Shown piece after piece: positions 1-8,053 of a stretch of DNA of 24,712 nt (within the stretch, counting starts at the first letter, position 1; each line of letters begins with the position of its first letter). The stretch is from Desulfobacterales bacterium. Its GTDB lineage: Bacteria; Desulfobacterota; Desulfobacteria; Desulfobacterales; JAFDCJ01. Both the position numbers and the translations under genes were made by a program. Where the stretch lies: the NCBI GenBank assembly GCA_020345785.1, contig CP070771.1, forward strand, positions 4,953,352-4,978,063, in the 5' to 3' direction. Under the pieces are notes generated by a model that saw nothing but the letters and a program-made list of their open reading frames with translations, ran no database searches and was not told the origin of the DNA.

Positions 1-336
1 CCCTATTTGATCATTGTTATCATGATCGTCATTCTGATGATTGCCGGCTGTGTTATGGAAACGACACCGAATATCGTTATTCTGGCACCGTTGCTGCTGC
101 CTTTGGCCCAGGAAATTGGCATGAACGAGGTCCATTTCTGTATTTTTATGGTCACTGCTTTAGGCATCGGTTTCATTACGCCGCCGCTGGGCTTAAACCT
201 CTTCGTGGTCTCAGGGGTTACCCAAACACCGATAATCTCCATTTCCAGATATGTCATTCCCTTTGTAATGACCATGCTCGTCGTCGTCCTGCTCCTGGGG
301 TATATTCCATGGTTTTCACTCTGGTTGATTAAATGA
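1..336 (+). CDS. TRAP transporter large permease (DctM-like), C-terminal end only
   Basis: This is the last 111 codons of a gene that begins before the window; the frame is open from base 1 to the TGA at 334-336. It is very hydrophobic, with about three membrane segments. The stretch reading GFITPPLGLNLFVVSG is the typical end of the TRAP large permease (DctM/SiaM), the 12-helix subunit that carries out sodium-coupled uptake of a small organic acid. The binding-protein gene starts 10 to 52 nt downstream depending on the start chosen, so the two are probably cotranscribed. The small DctQ subunit is not visible and may lie upstream. The family call is firm. The substrate can only be inferred from the neighbours, and a hydroxy acid or sulfonate is likely. 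Confidence 0.88.
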   Translation, partial: PYLIIVIMIVILMIAGCVMETTPNIVILAPLLLPLAQEIGMNEVHFCIFMVTALGIGFITPPLGLNLFVVSGVTQTPIISISRYVIPFVMTMLVVVLLLGYIPWFSLWLIK

Positions 337-388
337 TCCGTTTCAGATGGAGACGATAAACCCTTTTCTACAAATAACGGATAGAACA

Positions 389-1543
389 ATGGAAAACGAA
401 TGCAAACAGACAGGGCTCACATCAACTGAGCGTCGTCGATTCCTTAAATTGAGCGCCGGTTTCGGTGTCACCGCCGCAATGGTAGCGCTTTCAAAAGGTG
501 CCTTGGGCTCGGAAGAAGCCTCGGCTCTGGTCGTCCGCAAAGAGGCAGAGCTCAAGGCCGCTGCAACGTACAGCATGATTTTGGGTACGGCTTATGCCCC
601 CGGCGTTTCGCGCAGCTACCCGATCATGCAGCTTGATTTTAAGGAGAACATCCAAAATACAAGCCGCGGCAAAATCTATGTCAAACTGGCATCGCGAGGC
701 CAGGTGGGCGCCAGCGGCGCGCTGGCCCGCAAGGTGCAAAAAGCGACCATTGAGGCCGGGCAGTGCTCGATTTCCAATTTTTCGCCATTTGTGCCAGAGG
801 TCGACTTGATCAACATTCCGTATTGGTGCAGTGAAAATCAAAAGTTCGTCAACCTGGTGACGTCTGCGATTTGGAAAAAAAAGATCCATCCCAAGATCGA
901 AGCCAAGGGGTTTAAGCCGCTGTGGTATCCGTGCATCGATCCGCGCACCACAGCCATTGGCAAAGGCTTTAAGGAACCCATCAAAACACCTGAACAGATA
1001 CGCGGAATTAAATTCCGAATTCCAAACTCGACTATGCTTCAGCGGGTTTACCGCCTGCTGGGGGCCAATCCCATTCTGGTGGAATGGGTGGAAGCGGCGA
1101 CCGCCATCCGGAGCGGGTATGTCGATGCCCTGGACCCGGCCGTTGGAGCGCTCTACGTCTTCGGATTCAAAAATCTGCTTTCCCATATCACGTTTACCGA
1201 TATCGTTCACGACGCCCAGATATTCTTTTGCAATCTTGAATGGTACAACCAGCTGCCGCAGCCGTTGAAGGCCTCGATCGATTTTGCCAGCGAAATGACC
1301 ATGCGGCAGAATCACGCCCAAGTGCCGGCGGCGCGCGCCCATGCGGAGATGCAAATGGCTGCGGCCGGCGTCAAACTGCACCGGCTGATTCCGGATGAAA
1401 AGGCGCAGTGGAAGCAGAAAGTCGGCGCCCGACTCGCCGCCTGGAACGATGTCAAAAAGCAGCTAGCAGGGTCATTGAGTCAATTCGATAAATTTAAGGA
1501 AGCGGCTGATACCCTCGGGAATTATTACGTCCCCGAGAGATAA
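389..1543 (+). CDS. TRAP transporter substrate-binding protein (DctP family), Tat-exported
   Basis: This is the periplasmic binding protein that delivers substrate to the TRAP permease encoded just upstream. The N-terminus carries a twin-arginine motif (ERRRFLKLSAGFG) followed by a hydrophobic stretch ending near ALGSEEA, so export is probably by the Tat system. The mature part has the DctP fold: a segment GIKFRIPNSTMLQ supplies the arginine that binds the substrate carboxylate in this family, followed by the usual WVEAATAIRSGYVDALD region. I chose the ATG at 389 (384 residues) because it gives a normal Tat n-region. An in-frame ATG at 347 would add 14 residues and has no better ribosome site. 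Together with the dehydrogenases downstream it suggests import of a polyol sulfonate or hydroxy acid. The ligand itself cannot be read from the sequence. Confidence 0.88.
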   Translation: MENECKQTGLTSTERRRFLKLSAGFGVTAAMVALSKGALGSEEASALVVRKEAELKAAATYSMILGTAYAPGVSRSYPIMQLDFKENIQNTSRGKIYVKLASRGQVGASGALARKVQKATIEAGQCSISNFSPFVPEVDLINIPYWCSENQKFVNLVTSAIWKKKIHPKIEAKGFKPLWYPCIDPRTTAIGKGFKEPIKTPEQIRGIKFRIPNSTMLQRVYRLLGANPILVEWVEAATAIRSGYVDALDPAVGALYVFGFKNLLSHITFTDIVHDAQIFFCNLEWYNQLPQPLKASIDFASEMTMRQNHAQVPAARAHAEMQMAAAGVKLHRLIPDEKAQWKQKVGARLAAWNDVKKQLAGSLSQFDKFKEAADTLGNYYVPER

Positions 1544-1727
1544 GATCATCAGTAAGAGGTTTGCTACGGTAGTCAAAATTGACGTGTTACTTGATGCACA
1601 TAGATTTAAATTTTTTCACACTTTTGTTCTGAGAATTTGGATTCAGGTGCCGGGTTACCAGGTGTCAGGAAAGGTAGACGCAATAGAAAATCCTGAGCAC
1701 TTATATGAAACTTCGCCAAAATGGCAC

Positions 1728-1787
1728 AGTTTCTTACCCTGATCAGACCGGCTGTTTTTTAGCCGGAGGCCGAGCTCATATGAAACT
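1728..1787 (+). repeat. 60-bp hairpin repeat, copy A
   Basis: The unit begins AGTTTC and ends GAAACT, a perfect 6-bp terminal inverted repeat. It contains an inner stem CCGGCT (1748-1753) pairing with AGCCGG (1761-1766). Copies B (1906-1964) and C (11719-11764, reversed) share the core GATCAGAC(C/T)GG and a second block resembling GCC(A/G)GAGGC. It resembles a REP or MITE-like intergenic element. There is no coding sequence in it. Confidence 0.6.
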
Positions 1788-1806
1788 ATATAAAAAGCGA
1801 ACCGCA

Positions 1807-1902
1807 GAATATCGAATATCCAATGTCGAAGGATGGAATCGCTTCGCTCGATCTTTTTAAAAATGACAGAATTCATTATTCGACGTTGGAGGTTGGACGT
1901 TC
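1807..1902. repeat. Degenerate heptamer arrays (GAATATC and GACGTTG types)
   Basis: From 1807 the sequence reads in 7-bp steps: GAATATC, GAATATC, CAATGTC, GAAGGAT. From 1882 a second short run reads GACGTTG, GAGGTTG, GACGTTC. Both lie in the 600-bp gap between the TRAP binding protein and the HpsN-like gene, flanked by hairpin repeats A and B. I see no convincing gene in this gap. Confidence 0.55.
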
Positions 1903-1905
1903 GTC

Positions 1906-4224
<2,319 letters not shown>

Positions 4225-4404
4225 ACCCCTTAGTTGGGGTAAAGCTGCGGGGTATCGGCCGTGACCTTAGTCCCCAAAGCGGCAAATGATTCTTGCCAAA
4301 CAAATCCACTGCGGTCCGCCTCCGGCGGACAAGTTCAACGTATAGAGCACTGGCGTGCTTTTGCCTTTCCGCCAGAAATTCAAGCCACCCGCTATGCAGG
4401 TGGC
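4225..4404. repeat. Cluster of three intergenic hairpins
   Basis: Three perfect inverted repeats lie between the SDR and MDR genes: ACCCC/GGGGT (4225-4240) directly after the SDR stop, GTCCGCC/GGCGGAC with a 3-nt loop (4314-4330), and GCCACC/GGTGGC (4384-4404). None is followed by a T run, so they do not look like intrinsic terminators. They could be REP-like elements or mRNA-processing sites. The frame of the next gene happens to be open across them. Confidence 0.5.
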
Positions 4405-4431
4405 AGTCGACTCGAATGGGAGTGGGATTTT

Positions 4432-5427
4432 ATGAAAGCATTGGTATATACCGATACAAATCAAGTCATTTACAGGGATGAACCGGATCCTGAGCCCGCA
4501 CTGGGCGATGTGCTGCTGAAGGTAGAGGCCACCGGGATCTGCGGGTCCGACATGCACGCTTATCACGGCAAGGACCCACGTCGCGTCCCGCCGTTGATTC
4601 TCGGCCACGAAGTGGCCGGCAGCCTGGTTTCCGGCTCGGATGCCGGACGGCGCGTCGTGGTTAACCCCCTGATCACCTGCGGACGATGTGACTTCTGCGA
4701 CACCGGCCGCTCCAACCTGTGTGCCGCCCGCGAGCTGATCGGCATGCGCCTGGCCGGCGCCTATGCAGAGTATGTCACCATCCCCGCAAGCAACCTAATC
4801 GAGATCTCGGACGGTGTGGGTTTTGTCGAGGCGTCTTTGACCGAGCCGACCGCCACGGCGCTGCACGCCTTGAACTTGGCCCGGAACCAATCACCCCGGC
4901 CCCTTGCCGAACTCAAAACCTTAGTTATCGGCGGCGGGGCCGTTGGCTTGCTGGCAGCGCTGTTGCTCAAAATGTATGGTTGCCGCGATCTGGTGGTGGC
5001 CGAAACCCACACCGAGCGACGCCACTCCGTGGCCGAGCATGTGGGCTGCCAAGTTCATGATCCTCTAAACGATCCGGCTTTGGCTAGCGACACCTTCGGT
5101 TTGGTCATCGATGCCGTGGGCGGCGGGGTCACCCGGAAAACTGCCATGGCCGCCATCAAACCCGGGGGGATTTTAGTGCATATCGGCCTGATGGATGCGG
5201 CCGGCGAGTTGGATATCCGCAAACTGACCCTCTTCGAAATTACCCTAGTCGGCGTCTATTGCTACACCCCGGCAGATATGCGGGCTGCGGCCCAAGCCAT
5301 TGCAAAGGGGCAACTCGGCGATTTGAGCTGGGTGGAAACCCGGCCGCTTTCAGAGGGTGCCAAAGCCTTTGATGACCTGGACAAGGGGCGCAGTGCCGCA
5401 GCCAAATTGGTCCTCATACCCGGATGA
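4432..5427 (+). CDS. Zinc-dependent medium-chain alcohol dehydrogenase (MDR), possible HpsP-type partner
   Basis: A 331-residue MDR-family dehydrogenase. It has the catalytic zinc ligands C37 (ICGSD) and H59-E60 (GHEVAG), a complete structural zinc site C83, C86, C89 and C97 (CGRCDFC...NLC), and a Rossmann GGGAVGL motif. It is similar in kind to sorbitol, threonine and galactitol dehydrogenases. The start at 4432 gives the standard N-terminus (MKALVYTD) behind a GGGAGTGGG purine stretch. The longer open frame from 4261 translates hairpin repeats and is probably not used. It follows the SDR gene by 207 nt on the same strand. DHPS clusters carry a third dehydrogenase, HpsP, and this gene could be its equivalent, but the similarity is by context only. 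Confidence 0.83.
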   Translation: MKALVYTDTNQVIYRDEPDPEPALGDVLLKVEATGICGSDMHAYHGKDPRRVPPLILGHEVAGSLVSGSDAGRRVVVNPLITCGRCDFCDTGRSNLCAARELIGMRLAGAYAEYVTIPASNLIEISDGVGFVEASLTEPTATALHALNLARNQSPRPLAELKTLVIGGGAVGLLAALLLKMYGCRDLVVAETHTERRHSVAEHVGCQVHDPLNDPALASDTFGLVIDAVGGGVTRKTAMAAIKPGGILVHIGLMDAAGELDIRKLTLFEITLVGVYCYTPADMRAAAQAIAKGQLGDLSWVETRPLSEGAKAFDDLDKGRSAAAKLVLIPG

Positions 5428-5581
5428 CGAACCTTTTCAGTATTTCGAGGAATGCCTGAATATCCGTCATCAAAAAGCTTAGCATGATCGCCATATCCTG
5501 GCGGATCATGCCAGTCCCTTTGGCCACACTGGCAGCCTGAAAACCGAGACCCCCCATTATGTCAATAGCTCTCATAGCCAT
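5414..5581 (-). CDS. Small hypothetical protein, 55 residues, strong ribosome binding site
   Basis: Reading the minus strand, GGAGGTAC stands directly before ATG at 5581 and an open frame of 56 codons runs to TGA at 5414-5416. It overlaps the convergent end of the MDR gene by 14 nt. The product starts MAMRAIDIMGG, is methionine-rich and alternates hydrophobic residues with a few charges (QDMAIMLSFL, FLEILKRF), which suggests amphipathic helices rather than a true membrane span. I do not recognise the family. The near-ideal Shine-Dalgarno and normal amino-acid composition make it better than a chance frame. Confidence 0.5.
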   Translation of the reverse strand: MAMRAIDIMGGLGFQAASVAKGTGMIRQDMAIMLSFLMTDIQAFLEILKRFVIRV

Positions 5582-5645
5582 GTACCTCCGACTCTATATA
5601 GCAAGCATTAGCCAACCCTTAACAAAGCTGTGTGCTTGACGAAAA

Positions 5646-5720
5646 TCATTAAAATTCCAAGCAACAGAATTCAAATCTCAAACAAATCCCAATGATCTAA
5701 ATTCAAAATTCCAAACAAAA
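5646..5720. repeat. AT-rich degenerate heptamer-like array (AAATTCC type)
   Basis: The tract reads AAATTCC, AAGCAAC, AGAATTC, AAATCTC and then continues less regularly with CAAA and TTCCAAA blocks. It lies in the 387-bp gap between the small minus-strand gene and the selenoprotein gene, and matches the heptamer style of the other gaps. The rest of the gap holds the palindrome at 5852-5866 and nothing else I can support. Confidence 0.45.
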
Positions 5721-5845
5721 TAATCGGTCTGATGAAACCGGTCAGGTTTTACTCTGACATTACTCTGGATTGGAGTGAATTTCATTTGCCCGAATTAATT
5801 AAAATTGTCAATTTGTATGGTTTTCAGTTTAGATTTCAACTTTAT

Positions 5846-5874
5846 TTGACATTATGCTCAGCATAAAGTAATTA
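5846..5874 (+). promoter_or_regulatory. TTGACA box followed by a 15-bp palindrome (operator-like)
   Basis: A perfect -35 hexamer TTGACA (5846-5851) is followed at once by TTATGCT-C-AGCATAA (5852-5866), a perfect 7-bp inverted repeat around one base. At a 17-nt spacing the -10 position reads TAATTA, a poor hexamer, so the promoter may need an activator. The site is about 100 nt upstream of the selenoprotein-permease pair and is the best candidate control site for it. The cognate regulator is unknown. Confidence 0.45.
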
Positions 5875-5968
5875 AGCCGCCGACGCTTAGGTTTAACAAG
5901 TAGCTCAATTTTCACAGATCAATTTGCAGCACTATATGCGTTAGTTCCCAGGGCGGATTAATTTAATT

Positions 5969-6151
5969 ATGAAAAACGAATCGTTTAAATGCCGGCGATG
6001 CCAGGCTAACCTTAAGGTAGTGAGAGCATGACGTTCGGTGTATTTGCTCTGCAGGTCCTGCGGAGCCCGATACAACCTGTCAACCTACAGAGATTTGATA
6101 AATGACGATCTTGACAATGAACTGGCAAATGTTCCCTGTGACAGGATGTAA
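5969..6151 (+). CDS. Small dual-CXXC selenoprotein (UGA at codon 21 read as Sec)
   Basis: If the in-frame TGA at 6029-6031 is read through, 5969-6151 encodes 60 residues: a CRRC pair at C8/C11, Sec at 21, a second pair CRSC at C28/C31, then an acidic helix and the end LANVPCDRM. The two CXXC pairs with 16 residues between form a zinc-ribbon-like pattern split by the TGA, and the frame is kept exactly across it, which argues against a decayed gene. A hairpin with SECIS features starts 5 nt after the TGA (listed separately). I recall NCBI describing small dual-CXXC (seleno)proteins in Desulfobacterota, and this fits; I cannot verify that here. The function is unknown; a redox or metal-binding role is likely. 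The ribosome site is weak (AGGG about 14 nt upstream). The AEC permease gene starts 21 nt after the stop, so they may share an mRNA. The alternative is a nonsense-mutated relic. Confidence 0.68.
6037..6077 (+). promoter_or_regulatory. Bacterial SECIS-like hairpin downstream of UGA
   Basis: The upper stem GCTCTGCA (6046-6053) pairs with TGCGGAGC (6059-6066), 8 bp including one G-U pair, around a GGTCC loop. Below an internal loop (TT opposite CCG), GTAT pairs with ATAC and GGT with ACC, with one bulged A. The apical loop begins 22 nt after the TGA and opens with GG followed by U. Bacterial SECIS elements bound by SelB usually have a guanosine in the first two loop positions and lie about 16-37 nt from the UGA. 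The E. coli fdhF SECIS also has GCAGGUC at its tip. Confidence 0.68.
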
Positions 6152-6172
6152 TTTGATGAGGCAGCAATCCTG

Positions 6173-7093
6173 ATGGTTTTTAACAGTCTTTTCCCGGTTT
6201 TTGCGCTGATACTATCCGGAAGTTTGTTAAAGCGTTTCGGTTTAACCAATGATGTTTTCCTGCAAACATCGGACAAGCTTACCTATTATATTTTTTTCCC
6301 GCTCCTGCTTTTTTGGAAAATCGGCAGCGCGTCAACTGACCTTTTCAGCAACTCCGGTTTGTACAAATCCGTCATATTAGCCGTGCTTATCGTTTACATA
6401 TTGAGTACAGCTTTTATTGTTATCTTTAAAATGTCAGATTTCAAGGTGGGCTCCTTCTCGCAGAGCTGCTACCGATTTAACTCCTATATCGGTGTGGCCA
6501 TCGTTTTAAGTGCGCTGGGCGAGGAAGGTATCCAACATTTCGGAATTTTAATGGGAATGATTATTCCGATCATCAATGTATTGTGCGTTTCAACGCTGAT
6601 ATGGTTTTCCGGTGAGAAAGCGCTGCCGTTCAAACGCATGGGCCAAATCATAAAAGGTTTAATTTCTAATCCGCTGATTCTGGCGTGTGTGAGTGGTATA
6701 TTATACGTCAATCTGGCGGAAGGTTTTCCGCCCTATATTGAGGGCATCCTCCAGTTGTGTTCATTTGCAGCCTTGCCACTGGCGATGCTCTCTGTCGGCG
6801 CCGCTTTATCTATCGGCAGTATCAAAGACAATCTCAAGCTATCTCTAATCGCATCGTGCTTTAAATTGTTGGTACTGCCGGTGGTTGGCTACTTATTGCT
6901 GATAAAATTCGGTGTCGCAGGCGTTGCACTGAAAGTCGGGTTAATCTATTTCGCCTTGCCAACCTCAACGTCTCTGTATATCCTTTCCTCCCAGCTCAAC
7001 AGCGACACCGAACTGGCGTCGGCGGCCATCGCCCTGTCCACTATATTGTCGTTCTTTCCGTTGTCCGCCGCCCTGATGATTAATCCACTCTGA
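6173..7093 (+). CDS. AEC (auxin efflux carrier) family permease
   Basis: A 306-residue membrane protein with about ten hydrophobic segments in two halves of five, as in the AEC/bile-acid-sodium-symporter fold. The opening FNSLFPVFALILSG and the late ALPTSTSLYILSSQL segment are typical of bacterial AEC members, which are predicted transporters of small organic acids such as malate or malonate. A GAGG stretch precedes the ATG at 6173. It begins 21 nt after the selenoprotein gene and is followed 16 nt later by truA, so all three may be one transcript. Substrate and direction are not predictable from the sequence. Confidence 0.85.
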   Translation: MVFNSLFPVFALILSGSLLKRFGLTNDVFLQTSDKLTYYIFFPLLLFWKIGSASTDLFSNSGLYKSVILAVLIVYILSTAFIVIFKMSDFKVGSFSQSCYRFNSYIGVAIVLSALGEEGIQHFGILMGMIIPIINVLCVSTLIWFSGEKALPFKRMGQIIKGLISNPLILACVSGILYVNLAEGFPPYIEGILQLCSFAALPLAMLSVGAALSIGSIKDNLKLSLIASCFKLLVLPVVGYLLLIKFGVAGVALKVGLIYFALPTSTSLYILSSQLNSDTELASAAIALSTILSFFPLSAALMINPL

Positions 7094-7109
7094 TAACGAG
7101 TAAGCACTT

Positions 7110-7853
7110 ATGAGCTTTTCAAACTTCAAAATCATCATTGAGTACGACGGTACCCGCTATCATGGCTGGCAGCGACAAAGGGAAGACCGGACAATACAGC
7201 AAGAAATAGAAATAGCCCTTTCTACCATGACGGCTAGGCAGATCACACTAAACGGCTCGGGTAGAACCGACGCCGGGGCGCACGCCCTGGGTCAGGTGGC
7301 CAACTTTCGCTGCGAAACGGATTTATCACCGGAAGTATTTCAAAAAGGCCTCAACAGCTTATTGCCGGATGATATTGTCATCAAAGATTGCCGGCTCGTT
7401 GATGAGTCGTTTCATGCACGCTATGATGTCAAAGGCAAAGTTTATCACTATCGAATATTAAACCGTCAAGTACCAACGGCAATAGGAAGACAATACGCCT
7501 GGTACATTCGCAGAAAACTGGACACAGCCGCCATGCGCTCTGCGATTTCACACATTATCGGAAGTCATGATTTTAAGTCGTTTGAGGCAACGGGCAGCCC
7601 CCGGTCCCATACCACCCGGAACGTGATGGCAGCGGAGATAATTGAAAATACCGGCGGCTCAATCATTTTCAAAATAGAGGCCGACGGCTTTTTAAGATAT
7701 ATGGTGCGAAATATTGTCGGAACCCTGGTTGATGTCGGGCTTGGCAAAATCAGTGCCGATGAATTTAAGAAAATTCTGGAATCCAAAGACCGCAGCCAAG
7801 CCGGCGCCACCGCCCCGGCCCACGGGCTTTTTTTAATGGAGGTCAAATATTAA
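7110..7853 (+). CDS. truA: tRNA pseudouridine(38-40) synthase TruA
   Basis: Cytoplasmic enzyme converting uridine to pseudouridine at positions 38-40 in the tRNA anticodon arm. The 247-residue protein starts with the family hallmark IEYDGTRYHGWQRQ, carries the catalytic aspartate D54 in SGRTDAGAHA, and has the C-terminal FLRYMVRNIVGTLVDVG block. Length is normal for the family. The ATG at 7110 lies 16 nt after the permease stop, with no strong Shine-Dalgarno visible, so translation may depend on coupling. The downstream gap is filled with heptamer repeats and has no clear terminator. Confidence 0.96.
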   Translation: MSFSNFKIIIEYDGTRYHGWQRQREDRTIQQEIEIALSTMTARQITLNGSGRTDAGAHALGQVANFRCETDLSPEVFQKGLNSLLPDDIVIKDCRLVDESFHARYDVKGKVYHYRILNRQVPTAIGRQYAWYIRRKLDTAAMRSAISHIIGSHDFKSFEATGSPRSHTTRNVMAAEIIENTGGSIIFKIEADGFLRYMVRNIVGTLVDVGLGKISADEFKKILESKDRSQAGATAPAHGLFLMEVKY

Positions 7854-7867
7854 AAATGGTTGACGGA

Positions 7868-8052
7868 GTTGATTGGGTTGATTGGTTGATGAGGTTTAGG
7901 GTTAAAGGATAAAGGCTCACGGCGTAAGGCGCAGGGCGAAAGGATCAATTCCTTTTTTTAAATCCGAAATCCGATATCTGAAATCCGCAATCGAATCACC
8001 CGCACCCCGCATCCCGTAACACGCACCTCGTAACTCGCAACCCGCAACCCGC
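7868..8052. repeat. Successive degenerate heptamer arrays of four different consensus types
   Basis: The truA-CLC gap is built almost wholly from short tandem units. About 7868-7890 has three TTGATTGG-like units spaced 8-9 bp. Then 7898-7946 has seven 7-bp units (AGGGTTA, AAGGATA, AAGGCTC, ACGGCGT, AAGGCGC, AGGGCGA, AAGGATC). Next, 7960-7994 has five units (AAATCCG, AAATCCG, ATATCTG, AAATCCG, CAATCGA). Last, 7997-8052 has eight units (CACCCGC, ACCCCGC, ATCCCGT, AACACGC, ACCTCGT, AACTCGC, AACCCGC, AACCCGC), ending 1 bp before the CLC stop codon. The period is 7 with no slips inside each of the last three arrays. They resemble the heptameric short tandem repeats of cyanobacteria in form, not in sequence. 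Confidence 0.8.
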
Positions 8053-8053
8053 T

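Noticed and set aside
491..1381. Long minus-strand open frame (296 codons) opposite the TRAP binding protein
   Set aside because: It is the antisense shadow of a well-recognised gene, has no ribosome site and its translation resembles no family.
4261..4431. 57-residue N-terminal extension of the MDR gene
   Set aside because: It translates intergenic hairpins, and the family N-terminus begins at 4432.
5969..6031. A 20-residue stub peptide ending at the TGA, or a nonsense-mutated relic
   Set aside because: The frame stays open with a second CXXC pair and a normal end, and a SECIS-like hairpin is placed correctly; readthrough explains more. It remains the main alternative.
7868..8052. CRISPR array
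   Set aside because: The units are 7-bp and directly adjacent, with no spacers of regular size and no cas genes.
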